A DNA stretch of 64,000 bases from Cytophagales bacterium (GTDB taxonomy: Bacteria; Bacteroidota; Bacteroidia; Cytophagales; Thermoflexibacteraceae): contig JAAFJS010000001.1 in assembly GCA_013298985.1 (NCBI GenBank), positions 1 to 64,000 on the forward strand. Reading direction: 5' to 3'. The notes below the pieces were generated by a model. It was not told the DNA's origin, ran no database searches, and saw nothing but the letters and a program-made list of their open reading frames with translations. Below, piece after piece: positions 16,310 through 25,147 of the stretch. Every line of letters starts with the position of its first letter. Within the stretch, counting starts at the first letter, position 1. The position numbers and the translations under genes were made by a program.

Positions 16310-18880
16310 TTACAAATCTTGCTGCACCAAAGCCACCCCAGCCAGTTGTTGTTGCGTTTGCGAATGACTAAAAAACTTGCTGACAATGGTATTAGACGTA
16401 TTGGCAATGAGTGCTGAAATTTTTGCCAGTAAATTATCCAAGTCCTGACGAATAAAAGTGCCTTTTTTATGCAAAATAAGTTGTTGAATATCTGATAGTT
16501 GCAAAAGAGAAATTGCCTCTAAAATGTATTTTTCTTCCTCGCTTAGTCTATGATTTTGGTGCTGTCGGGGCAGATTATGTACTTCTTGCTGAATGGTAAG
16601 CAAGCGATTGAGCAAGGAACTGGCGTGAGAGCTATCCAAGAGCAACAAATCCAATACGTTAGCGAGGTGAAGCTGGGTTTGGTACTTTGCGCGGTACGCG
16701 CTGAGGCTCTCTTGGCAGGAAAGCACTGATTCCAGCAAGTCATGTTCTACTTCTGTACTTTCCACCAAAGTCAGCATAGAGCGGTAGAGTGCGATAGACA
16801 GTAGGCTTTTTTCTACCCTTCGCCCCAAATCGAGCAGGGGAAGTTCGTATTTCTGATTGAGTGTTTCGCGATTAAACCCTGCAAAAGCTGCTAAGTGCAT
16901 GATGAGTTGGTCAAGCCCGATTTGTATATCCCTCAGATTGACTTGGGGGAGTTGGGAAAGCATTTTCCAGTAGTCGTCGATTTGGTCTAACATTCGCCAA
17001 GTATCCGATGACCAGCAAGGGCGAATGGCATAAACGCCGCGCATCATGTACTGCAAAATGGAGGTAATGCTCCCACTTCTATATGTGTCCATCGCAAGCG
17101 CAATGAGTTCTTTTTCAGGCTTTTGTAGCCTTGCTTTGCTTCCATCACCTATAAAACCTGGGTAGCTCATGGTGAGCTGGGTCAGGGCGCAAAACAAGTC
17201 GTAGAGCAGTTTTTTATCTGATTTTCGCTTGCTTAGGTTTACTTCATTGAGTTTTTGAATGACCACTTTGAGCAATCGCGCAGAGAGCTTGGCGCGTGCC
17301 GCATACCGCCCCACCCAATACAAATTTTCTGCGGTGCGGCTCGACAGATGGTGGTTTTGATGTAACCTCGTGAGCTTGGCAGACGAAACGGAGGTCTTAT
17401 GCACAGGCTCGCCCATTAGCACCCAAGTATCCTTACTGATGCCACCTTTCTGGTTGGAAATCATAATATTACCTCTTTCTGAAGCACTGCGCGTCAAGCC
17501 ACCGTTCATTACCGTATAGCCTTCGTTTGCCTCGCTTCCCACCAGAAAGCATCTCCAAACGGCATGGCGCGGCTCTAATTGATTATTGACAAATGAGGGC
17601 GTAGAAATAAAGTCCAGTTGTTCTTGCGCCAAGTACAAATACGGTTTTGCCTTTATTTTTTCACGCCAATTTTGTAACTCTTCCCTGCTCAAGCGACTGC
17701 CAAAAACAGCATTGGTATTGCCTTGCGGATAAATAGTTTTAATCACCAAATTTTCCAGATTTTCCAGCACATATTTTAGCTCTATGCCATGCCCACACCA
17801 CCAAGTAGCCACAGAGGGCAAAATCAAGTCTTCGTCAAAATAAAAACGCGCAATCGCAGGCAAAAAAGGCATCAATCCTGCATTTTCTAATACGCCACTA
17901 CCCAGCCCATTTGCTACTGCCACATTGCCCTTTCTGACCGCCGCTAACAAGCCCGCCACGCCCAGCTGCGAGTCCGCACGCAAAGAAAGTGGGTCGCAAA
18001 AAGCATCATCAACCCTGCGCCAAATCACATCTATTTGCTCCAAGCCACCCAAGGTTTTGAGCCAAACTGTATCGTCCCTGACTATCAAATCCTCGCCTTG
18101 TACTAAGGAATAACCCATAAAAGAAGCCAAATAAGCGTGTTCGAAATAAGTTTCGTTTCGCTGCCCAGGCGTAAGTACGGCAATCCGCGGCGTTTCCTTG
18201 TGATGCGGCGCAAGCTGTACCAACACATTTTGTAATACATCTAAGAAGTGAGATAGCTTCCCAACGTGCTGATTAGCAAAGATTTCGGGCATAATTTTGG
18301 TCATAGTAGCCCTATTTTCCAGTGCGTAGCCTATGCCCGAAGGTGCTTGCGTTCTATCGCCAAGTACCCAACGCTTCCCGTCGGCGGTTTTGGCGGTATC
18401 TGCCGCATAAAAAGTAAGTGGATAATGCGCTTCTTTGAGTAGCTGGTCGCAGGGGCGCAGGAATCCGATATGGTTATAGACAATCTCCATAGGCAACAAG
18501 CCCTGCCTAATCAGTTCTCGCTTGCCATACAAGTCTTTCAAAATAAAATTGAGCAATTCGGCGCGCTGTTTTAGCCCGCTTTCGGTTTTTTGCCAGTCAT
18601 CTTGGCTGATAACCAAGGGAATCGTATCCAACGCCCAAGGGCGATTCATGCCCTGTGGGTCGTCGTAAATATTATAACTTACCCCGTTTTCCCTCAGAAT
18701 CCGCTTGATGTCATTGTGCCTTTGGGCGAGTTCGTGTTTGCCCAACTGCTGGATATGCGAGATAAGATTTTCCCAGTGTGGCTTTGCGCTATCAAATCTC
18801 CACATTTCATCATGCACAATTTGCTCGTTTTGATAGAGAGCCAACATCATACTCATCTCTTGTTCGACTTGCCTTGTCAT
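16310..18880 (-). CDS. Circularly permuted ATP-grasp and alpha-E fusion protein
   Basis: An 856-residue protein fusing two families that are usually separate genes. Residues about 25-500 form the circularly permuted ATP-grasp region (COG2308, DUF404/DUF407), with RPWALDTIPLVIS, LGDRTQAPSGIGYALENR and NGLGSGVLENAGLMPFLP. Residues about 515-840 form an alpha-E helical domain (COG2307, DUF403), with SSRTAENLYWVGRYAARAK as its conserved entry. These families occur next to transglutaminase-like and Ntn-hydrolase genes in a proposed peptide synthesis or modification cluster. No such partner is next to this gene. ATP-dependent amide ligation is inferred from the fold. The joining of both domains in one chain is notable. 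Confidence 0.9.
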   Translation of the reverse strand: MTRQVEQEMSMMLALYQNEQIVHDEMWRFDSAKPHWENLISHIQQLGKHELAQRHNDIKRILRENGVSYNIYDDPQGMNRPWALDTIPLVISQDDWQKTESGLKQRAELLNFILKDLYGKRELIRQGLLPMEIVYNHIGFLRPCDQLLKEAHYPLTFYAADTAKTADGKRWVLGDRTQAPSGIGYALENRATMTKIMPEIFANQHVGKLSHFLDVLQNVLVQLAPHHKETPRIAVLTPGQRNETYFEHAYLASFMGYSLVQGEDLIVRDDTVWLKTLGGLEQIDVIWRRVDDAFCDPLSLRADSQLGVAGLLAAVRKGNVAVANGLGSGVLENAGLMPFLPAIARFYFDEDLILPSVATWWCGHGIELKYVLENLENLVIKTIYPQGNTNAVFGSRLSREELQNWREKIKAKPYLYLAQEQLDFISTPSFVNNQLEPRHAVWRCFLVGSEANEGYTVMNGGLTRSASERGNIMISNQKGGISKDTWVLMGEPVHKTSVSSAKLTRLHQNHHLSSRTAENLYWVGRYAARAKLSARLLKVVIQKLNEVNLSKRKSDKKLLYDLFCALTQLTMSYPGFIGDGSKARLQKPEKELIALAMDTYRSGSITSILQYMMRGVYAIRPCWSSDTWRMLDQIDDYWKMLSQLPQVNLRDIQIGLDQLIMHLAAFAGFNRETLNQKYELPLLDLGRRVEKSLLSIALYRSMLTLVESTEVEHDLLESVLSCQESLSAYRAKYQTQLHLANVLDLLLLDSSHASSLLNRLLTIQQEVHNLPRQHQNHRLSEEEKYILEAISLLQLSDIQQLILHKKGTFIRQDLDNLLAKISALIANTSNTIVSKFFSHSQTQQQLAGVALVQQDL

Positions 18881-19316
18881 TAGAGTTAAAAAAATAGATA
18901 CAAAAATGCGTAAATACAGTTAAAAAAATAACCTAAGTTTATTACTTGTGGGCGTATTTGGAACAATTAAATACAAATTTAATGAAAAATTGTTGTTTTT
19001 TAATAATTTCTCGATACTCTGACAATTTTTGTGGAAAGCTCCCCCCGCTAAAGCGAGGGGTTAATCTAACCCCTCGCTTTAGCGGGGGGAACTCGTAGAA
19101 ACTCAGTCTGCCACAAAAATTGTCAGACAACCAATTTCTCAAAGATACTTACCTGCCTTTTATTTTTTCAAAAATACATAAAAATACTTTTAAAACATTC
19201 TTTAATTTTGTAAACCCAAAAAATATCGCTTAATTTGAAATGAAAAGGTTGAGGTGATGGATAGAAGTTACTGAATTTAGTATATTTTGAACACAATTTA
19301 TCATTCATAAGCACTT
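18881..19316. other. Intergenic region with nested palindromic element
   Basis: The 436 bases between the divergent ATP-grasp fusion and the STAS-like gene hold the 110-base palindromic element at 19018-19127. The rest is AT-rich, with a weak TATTTTG box at 19283-19289 ahead of the STAS-like gene. I see no further open frame with coding character. Confidence 0.6.
19018..19127. repeat. Nested inverted-repeat element (110 bp)
   Basis: Outer arms of 17 bases are perfect (19018-19034 and 19111-19127, CCACAAAAATTG being the inner end of the right arm). Inner arms of 23 bases are also perfect (19041-19063 and 19067-19089) around the 3-base centre ATC, with the core CCCCCCGCTAAAGCGAGGGG. Both the outer and the inner arms are related to the copy at 62502-62604. 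It has no open frame, so it would be a non-autonomous MITE or REP-like unit. The RNA of either strand would fold into one long hairpin. Confidence 0.85.
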
Positions 19317-19745
19317 ATGAAGCTATACGAAAGTAATTTTCAGCGCATTTATTTTGACAAGCAGTTCTCCATCATGGAGTTCAAATGGCTATTGCCCGCA
19401 GCAGCGCGCACTGAGGCGGAACTGACGCAGGAGGAAGCAATCCACGTAGAGCTTCTGAGCCAGTACAAACCGCTTTTGGTGCTTTCTGATGTGCATAATA
19501 TTCATTTTGAGGATATTTATCATCTGGAAGAGTGGATTTTAAAAGAATACTCAAAAATCACAGAATATGCCCCCAAAGGCACGCTGGTGCGTATGGCAGT
19601 GCTGGCAACGGACGAAATGAGCCTACAACTTTTTAAAGATGAAGACGAGGAGGCAGACTTGGTAAAAAATAATCTACCTCAAATCCAATATTTTGCTGAC
19701 GAAGTAAAGGCTGAACTTTGGCTACTGGGAGAGGAACGAAAATAA
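19317..19745 (+). CDS. STAS/SpoIIAA-like small protein
   Basis: A 142-residue soluble protein. The pattern of a short beta pair (YESNFQRIYFDKQFSIMEFKW), a helix with acidic residues, a strand followed by D (PLLVLSDV at about 53-60) and a later AVLATDEMSLQLF helix fits the SpoIIAA-like/STAS fold seen in small Bacteroidota proteins. No phospho-acceptor Ser can be assigned. Its stop is 4 bases before the dipeptide-type ABC ATPase, so both are in one operon, though a role in transport control is only a guess. Confidence 0.55.
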   Translation: MKLYESNFQRIYFDKQFSIMEFKWLLPAAARTEAELTQEEAIHVELLSQYKPLLVLSDVHNIHFEDIYHLEEWILKEYSKITEYAPKGTLVRMAVLATDEMSLQLFKDEDEEADLVKNNLPQIQYFADEVKAELWLLGEERK

Positions 19746-19749
19746 AACT

Positions 19750-21609
19750 ATGGCTTTGGAAAACGAAGACGATATACTGTTAGAGGCAAATAATCTGATT
19801 GTTAAATTTACTACCGAACGAGGCGAACACACCGCCATTGATGGGGTGAGTTTTAAAATCAAAAAAGGCGAAACAGTAGGCATTGTAGGTGAATCTGGCT
19901 CAGGGAAATCCGTTACGGCACTTTCTCTGATGCGACTTATACCCTCGCCCCCAGGCAAGCTGATAGATGGAGAGGTCATGTTCCAGTCGCGCTCTATGGG
20001 CAAGGTCAATGTCATGGAACTGGGCAATCAAGAGATGCGAAACATACGTGGCGCAGAAATTTCTATGATTTTCCAAGAGCCAATGAGTTCGCTAAACCCC
20101 GTTTTTACCTGTGGCGAACAAATTACAGAGGCTATTCTTCTTCACACACCCAATATCAATTTCAAAAAAGCAAAAGAACTTACCTTAGCTATTTTTACAC
20201 GCGTCAGGCTACCCGAAAGTGCATTTCATGCGTATCCGCACGAACTTTCTGGTGGGCAAAAACAGCGCGTGATGATTGCCATGGCTCTTTCCTGCGAGCC
20301 TTCGCTGCTCATTGCGGACGAGCCAACCACCGCCCTTGACGTAACCGTTCAGCGAGAAATCTTGCAAATCTTGCAGGAACTGCGCGAAAAACAAGAAATG
20401 TCTATCTTATTTATTACACATGATTTGGGGGTGATAGCAGAGATGGCGGATAGCGTGATGGTCATGTATAACGGCAGAATTGTGGAAAAAGGCTCTGTTT
20501 TTGAGATTTTTTCTAATCCCAAACACCCATATACAAAAGGATTGCTTGCCTGCCGCCCAAGGCTGGACATCAAGCTAAAGGTATTGCCTGTGGTCAAGGA
20601 TTTTATGGAAACAGACAGCGAAGGCAATATCTTGGAAATGTCAGAAGCAAAGTTTAAGTCTGTAGGTCAGGCTATTATGTCCAACTTTCAGAGTTTACAA
20701 GAGATAAAGGCACGACAAACGCGTATTGTAGGGCAGGAGCCGCTTCTGCAAATCAAAAACCTCAAAGTGCATTTTCCGACCGAAAAAAATTGGTTTGGCA
20801 AAGTTACAAAAACAAAGAAGGCAGTCGACGGGGTAAGTTTTGACGTATTCCCTGGCGAAACGCTGGGACTGGTGGGGGAGTCTGGCTGCGGCAAAACCAC
20901 GCTGGGCAGAAGTATTTTGCACCTGATAGAGCCTACGGAAGGCGAAGTTTATTTTCAGGGCAGAAATATATCGCACATCTCCTCGCCCAAAGAAATGAGA
21001 AGTTTGCGAAAAGACATTCAAATTATTTTCCAAGACCCTTATTCTTCGCTGAATCCACGTATGACGATTGGTGAGGCAATTATAGAACCTATGCGCCTGC
21101 ACAATATAGGCAGTAGCGACAACGAACGCAAAGACAAAGTGATTCACCTGCTTGAAACGGTGAATCTCAACGGAATGTATTTTAATAGATACCCACACGA
21201 ATTTTCGGGGGGACAACGCCAGCGTATCTGCATCGCGCGCACACTGGCTATCGAGCCTAAATTTGTGATTTGTGATGAATCCGTTTCTGCGCTGGACGTT
21301 TCGGTGCAGGCTCAGGTGCTTAATCTGCTCAACAAACTCAAAGAAGAATATAACCTTACCTATATTTTTATTTCCCACGACCTTTCGGTGGTCAAGTTTA
21401 TTTCTGACAGGATTTTGGTCATGCAAGATGGCGTGATAGTAGAAAGCGGTTTTGCTGATGACATTTATGCACAGCCAAAGTCCGAATATACCAAAAAATT
21501 GTTGGATTCTATCCCAAAAGGTACACCAGAAGACATCAGAAAGGCAATGGTCAAGAGAAAGAGGCAAGTGCCAAAACCTGCGCCACCACTAAGTTTGGAA
21601 AAAGAGTAA
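19750..21609 (+). CDS. Dipeptide/oligopeptide ABC transporter, dual ATPase
   Basis: A 619-residue protein with two complete ABC nucleotide-binding domains of the Dpp/Opp type. The first (about 10-270) has Walker A GESGSGKS, signature LSGGQKQR and Walker [13 protein letters not shown]. The second (about 330-600) has [17 protein letters not shown] and [11 protein letters not shown]. Each is followed by the family's C-terminal extension ([11 protein letters not shown] and [11 protein letters not shown]). In the second Walker B the usual Glu-Pro is Glu-Ser (DES), a substitution often seen in these fused ATPases. The permeases and binding protein are not here. The fusion corresponds to GsiA/YejF-like proteins. 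Confidence 0.93.
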   Translation: MALENEDDILLEANNLIVKFTTERGEHTAIDGVSFKIKKGETVGIVGESGSGKSVTALSLMRLIPSPPGKLIDGEVMFQSRSMGKVNVMELGNQEMRNIRGAEISMIFQEPMSSLNPVFTCGEQITEAILLHTPNINFKKAKELTLAIFTRVRLPESAFHAYPHELSGGQKQRVMIAMALSCEPSLLIADEPTTALDVTVQREILQILQELREKQEMSILFITHDLGVIAEMADSVMVMYNGRIVEKGSVFEIFSNPKHPYTKGLLACRPRLDIKLKVLPVVKDFMETDSEGNILEMSEAKFKSVGQAIMSNFQSLQEIKARQTRIVGQEPLLQIKNLKVHFPTEKNWFGKVTKTKKAVDGVSFDVFPGETLGLVGESGCGKTTLGRSILHLIEPTEGEVYFQGRNISHISSPKEMRSLRKDIQIIFQDPYSSLNPRMTIGEAIIEPMRLHNIGSSDNERKDKVIHLLETVNLNGMYFNRYPHEFSGGQRQRICIARTLAIEPKFVICDESVSALDVSVQAQVLNLLNKLKEEYNLTYIFISHDLSVVKFISDRILVMQDGVIVESGFADDIYAQPKSEYTKKLLDSIPKGTPEDIRKAMVKRKRQVPKPAPPLSLEKE

Positions 21610-21636
21610 GATTGATTTTCTTAGCTCCTTTCCAAT

Positions 21637-22698
21637 CTATTTATTTCTCAGGAAAAAATCAGCCATGACCAATGCCGCCATTGCCTCTACGATAGGTACG
21701 GCACGCGGCACCACGCAAGGGTCGTGTCTGCCTTTGCCTGATACTGTTACCGCTTCACCTTCTTCGTTCACGCTTTCTTGGTCTTGCATGATGGTCGCGA
21801 CAGGCTTAAAAGCCACTCGGAAATAAATGTCTTCTCCATTGGAAATGCCGCCCTGAATACCGCCTGAATGGTTGGTTTTTGTTCTGATTTTTCCGTCTTC
21901 GCTGTAAAACAAGTCGTTGTGCTGCGAACCATACATTTTTACGCCCTCAAAGCCACTGCCATATTCAAAACCTTTGACAGCATTGATGCCCAGCATTGCC
22001 TTGCCCAGCTCGGCATGGAGTTTGTCAAAAACAGGTTCTCCCAAGCCCACAGGCGTACCCTGAACCACGCAAGTAACTACACCGCCAATCGTATCTCTAT
22101 TTTTGCGCGTTTCGTCGATGCGTTCAATCATCTTTTCTGCCATTGTTGCATCAGGGCAACGCAATATGTTTGCCTCTATCTGGGAAAAATCATACTTGGT
22201 ATAATCTGTATCTAACGCCAAATCACCCACTTGGGAAACGTAAGCCGTAACTTTGATGCCAATCGTGTCTAAAAATTGCTTGGCAACTGCGCCCGCCGCC
22301 ACCCGCGCCAGTGTTTCGCGTGCAGAGCTTCTACCGCCGCCACGATAATCTCGTGTGCCATACTTTGCCTGATAGGTGTAATCAGCGTGCGAAGGGCGAA
22401 ATTTGTCTGCAATATGTGAGTAATCCTTGCTCCGTTGGTCTTCGTTAAACACGACCAGCGTGATGGGCATTCCTTGTGATTTGCCTTCAAAAATCCCAGC
22501 AAGTACCTCTACCTTGTCGCCTTCCTGCCGTTGGGTGGTGATTTTGGACTGCCCTGGTCGGCGGCGGTCAAGTTCTGCTTGGATAAAATCGAGGTCAATC
22601 GCCAATCCCGCAGGACAGCCATCGATGACCACGCCCACTGCTGTTCCATGAGATTCACCAAAAGTCGTAATTTTAAATATTTTACCGTAACTATTCAT
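21637..22698 (-). CDS. aroC: Chorismate synthase
   Basis: A 353-residue FMN-dependent enzyme that makes chorismate from EPSP, the last common step to aromatic amino acids. The three signatures are clear: [18 protein letters not shown] at the start, [18 protein letters not shown] [17 protein letters not shown] near residue 130, and [17 protein letters not shown] near the end. Length is typical for the bifunctional-free bacterial form. It stands alone, convergent with the ABC ATPase gene. Confidence 0.97.
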   Translation of the reverse strand: MNSYGKIFKITTFGESHGTAVGVVIDGCPAGLAIDLDFIQAELDRRRPGQSKITTQRQEGDKVEVLAGIFEGKSQGMPITLVVFNEDQRSKDYSHIADKFRPSHADYTYQAKYGTRDYRGGGRSSARETLARVAAGAVAKQFLDTIGIKVTAYVSQVGDLALDTDYTKYDFSQIEANILRCPDATMAEKMIERIDETRKNRDTIGGVVTCVVQGTPVGLGEPVFDKLHAELGKAMLGINAVKGFEYGSGFEGVKMYGSQHNDLFYSEDGKIRTKTNHSGGIQGGISNGEDIYFRVAFKPVATIMQDQESVNEEGEAVTVSGKGRHDPCVVPRAVPIVEAMAALVMADFFLRNK

Positions 22699-22862
22699 TT
22701 TATTATTTGATAATCAATCACTTAATTAAAAAAATGGGTTTTGCTTTTAATGATTAAGTTACGAAGCTACAAAAGATTTTTCTCTTTTTTACCTCAAAAT
22801 TTAGCACTTTTGTCCCTTTTTCATAATCACAACGGCGAACCGTTATAATGTTAGTGGCTGTT

Positions 22863-23468
22863 TTATTTTAGTGTACTTTTGTAGTAATCTACAATGCTTT
22901 GAAAAACTCCTAAAAGGCTATCGATTTCACTTAAATAATATTTGTTGTTATCTATATACAATTTGTCAGAAAACTCTATGAACTGCCAAACATCTCCTGT
23001 TGTGGTACAGCCAAAGAGTTTTTCCATTTGTATTCCTTTTTTTTCATTGTACTTTTTTGCACCTACTAATTGGGCTGAACACTGTCTGACTCCCTCTTCC
23101 AAATCATTTCGTTTGGCTTCTACGATATGAAAAATAGGTACACTGATGTCATACGATTTAGTATCTTTACTCAAAATAAAATCACATTCGCCTTGCAAAC
23201 CCTTTTCTTTATCGCCCACAAGATTATCTCCTGAGTAAATAGTAAAAAATTTAGCATTGAGGTTTCGTAACTCTTTGAGTATAGGTACAACAATCCATTC
23301 ACTTCTTGCCTTTTCACTTTTGATAGGCATTTCTTTGCTGTCCAATAGTTCTTTTTGTAACCATTGCGTAGGTTTAATAGGGCTTGACTGAAAGATTAGT
23401 TCCTTTCTTTCATTGGTTACACCAAATTTTTCTTCTAAGTCAGACAAGGTAAAATCAGAGTATGCCAT
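22863..23468 (-). CDS. PD-(D/E)XK nuclease-like hypothetical protein
   Basis: A 201-residue soluble protein. The central segment GECDFILSKDTKSYDISVPIFHIVEAKRND can be read as the core of a PD-(D/E)XK fold: a Glu-x-Asp on one strand and, some 20 residues later, VEAK with the catalytic Glu-x-Lys. The following helix (EGVRQCSAQLVGAKKYNEKKG) has the conserved Gln often seen in this superfamily. Similar small proteins are widespread in cyanobacteria and Bacteroidota and are annotated as hypothetical or restriction-like. There is no methylase or helicase beside it. It is flanked by aroC and a 327-base repeat-bearing gap. Nuclease activity is inferred only. Confidence 0.55.
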   Translation of the reverse strand: MAYSDFTLSDLEEKFGVTNERKELIFQSSPIKPTQWLQKELLDSKEMPIKSEKARSEWIVVPILKELRNLNAKFFTIYSGDNLVGDKEKGLQGECDFILSKDTKSYDISVPIFHIVEAKRNDLEEGVRQCSAQLVGAKKYNEKKGIQMEKLFGCTTTGDVWQFIEFSDKLYIDNNKYYLSEIDSLLGVFQSIVDYYKSTLK

Positions 23469-23795
23469 ATTTTTTGATGGTTTTTATTGATGTCTTTAAA
23501 ACAAACTTTGTACTCAAAAAGTTGTCAGGCTTCTTGCAAAAGCATTTTTTTGCCTTCTCTTTTTGAAAGGGAGAAATTAGTGCTTTCGCAAGAATTCCAT
23601 TAATACTAAAATAAAAAATGAAATGCGTATAAACTTCAACTTTAACCTCCTCCTACAATTGCATTGCACCACACCTCCAAAGGGGTAAAACAGCCTTTTT
23701 GTATTTTATCTCCTTCGTAGGGCGCAGTACAACTGGGGCGGGGGAGTAGTGTTTTTTTATGTAATCTTAAATTCATTTTAGTTTAAGTTGCGAAG
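23469..23795. other. Intergenic region with palindromic repeat copy
   Basis: The 327 bases hold a degenerate copy of the GC-rich repeat also found at 56393-56474 (see 23645-23751). A short AT-rich part next to each gene may contain promoters. I see no coding frame. Confidence 0.5.
23645..23751. repeat. Dispersed GC-rich repeat, copy 1
   Basis: On the minus strand the block reads CCCCAGTTGTACTGCGCCC, then AAAAAGGCTGTTTTACCCC, then a GGAGG-rich end. The element at 56393-56474 on the plus strand reads CCCCCAGCACTGCGCCC, AAAAGGCTGTTTTCCCCC and GGAGGGGG in the same order. The shared order of three blocks suggests one diverged family in opposite orientations. Confidence 0.6.
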
Positions 23796-24542
23796 CTACA
23801 AAAGATTTTTCTTTTTTTCGCCCCAAATTTTTTGCATCAGTGTAAAGCCAATCGTATCAAATTTTTGCAAATCATCATGGTTAAAAGGGAAATAGTCATT
23901 TTCTCCAAAGTAAGTTTCGGTGAGTTCGGCAAAATATTCTTTGGCATCATGGCTCGCGTAGGCACGTACTTTTCTGTTCTTTTTCAAGGGTTTAGCGTAG
24001 CTGACAGAATCATACAACTGCTTTTGCATCACTGTATAATATGCTTCCATAATGTCGCATTGGTCATAACCAAGTATTTGGTCGTGGTAGGCATGGGCAA
24101 GCTCGTGCAAGAGCATATAAGGCTGTTCGCACGAAAATTTGAGGTAATTTTTTACATTCAAAATCTCGATACTTTTTACTTTTGCAGACAAATAGCCCTG
24201 CCGACGTATCCATTTGAGCGAGGGAATATAGCGTATCGCCTTGTACTGCTGAAAATCCAGCTCTACCCAAATCTTGACTTGTTGGAAAAAATGATATTGC
24301 GTAGCACTGACTAACTGCCTGATAATGAAAAGGTCATGTCTGAGCAAATTAAGAATTTCACGTTCTTCTTTCTGTTCAAACACTTTATTATTGATGAAAA
24401 CCTGAAAACCCTCTATCCGCATTTCTTTGTAGAGGTTTTTCCAACGTGGCTGTGAGTTTTCGTTTTTTGACTCCTCGCTTTCAGTGCAACACTGTAAGGT
24501 AAAAATCACAAAGCAAAAAAAAGTGATGTAATGTTTCACCAA
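23796..24542 (-). CDS. Putative zinc metallopeptidase lipoprotein
   Basis: A 248-residue protein with a lipoprotein-type signal (FVIFTLQCC, Cys18 or Cys19 as the lipidated residue). It carries the zincin motif HELAHAYHDQ at residues 146-155. About 55 residues later the motif EYFAELTETYFG occurs (E202-G213), where Glu206 would be the third zinc ligand. This HExxH plus EYFAE layout fits an uncharacterised gluzincin group, with the ATLF/lethal-factor fold as the nearest known shape. It would act in the periplasm or on the outer membrane. The next gene upstream, on the same strand 20 bases away, encodes a secreted protein of unknown function. Confidence 0.7.
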   Translation of the reverse strand: MVKHYITFFCFVIFTLQCCTESEESKNENSQPRWKNLYKEMRIEGFQVFINNKVFEQKEEREILNLLRHDLFIIRQLVSATQYHFFQQVKIWVELDFQQYKAIRYIPSLKWIRRQGYLSAKVKSIEILNVKNYLKFSCEQPYMLLHELAHAYHDQILGYDQCDIMEAYYTVMQKQLYDSVSYAKPLKKNRKVRAYASHDAKEYFAELTETYFGENDYFPFNHDDLQKFDTIGFTLMQKIWGEKKKNLL

Positions 24543-24561
24543 AAAAGGGATTTTATTTGCG

Positions 24562-25101
24562 TTATAAATTCGAAAACATCACCACTCGACACTGCATACG
24601 CGGGCGTTCGCCCTGTGGGAGTATGACAATAAAATTATCAGTAATTGACTCGCCCTGCCTCAAAATGTAGCCCGCATGGACATTGACAGTGCGTGTAACG
24701 TCTTTGCCTTCTGCGTTTTTCTCCGTAACACGCGTAGGGACAAAAAACTGGTTGGCGCGTACGCTTCCACTTTTGGAAGTCAGGCGTTTCCCTGTGGCGT
24801 TCAGGCAGTCAAAAATGGCAAAAACGGCAGGGTCGGTCGTCCCTCCAAAAGAATTGCGAAAGGTGTCATTCAGCAACACGATTTTTGGGCAACTGCTCTG
24901 GTTAGTGATATAAACGGTCAGCTCAAAGCGCGCATAATTTTCTTTGCTAATTTCCTTGACCTGCTCATTGCGAATGTTGTAGCCACATTCCAATCCTTCG
25001 TAGTTACTTGGCTGATTTTCAGTGATAGTGATTGCGTTTTGAGCAAAAGCGTACATAGAAAAACAGTGAAAAATGAGTAAAAGCAATATTTTTGTTTTCA
25101 T
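24562..25101 (-). CDS. Secreted hypothetical protein
   Basis: A 179-residue protein with a Sec signal peptide (ILLLLIFHCFSMYAFAQ). The mature part (about 160 residues) is beta-rich, with four Cys (GLECGYN, SSCPK, DCLNA and MQCRV) and a C-terminal RMQCRVVMFSNL. No family is recognised. It lies 20 bases upstream of the zinc peptidase lipoprotein on the same strand and may be in the same transcript. Confidence 0.7.
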   Translation of the reverse strand: MKTKILLLLIFHCFSMYAFAQNAITITENQPSNYEGLECGYNIRNEQVKEISKENYARFELTVYITNQSSCPKIVLLNDTFRNSFGGTTDPAVFAIFDCLNATGKRLTSKSGSVRANQFFVPTRVTEKNAEGKDVTRTVNVHAGYILRQGESITDNFIVILPQGERPRMQCRVVMFSNL

Positions 25102-25147
25102 AGTTTTTTTTAATCCATTAATTGAGAAAGTATAATATTTTAAAATT

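Noticed and set aside
20695..21567. 290-codon frame antisense to the ABC ATPase
   Set aside because: It is the mirror of a highly conserved gene; the amino acid composition (His, Phe, Cys rich) is that of an antisense shadow.
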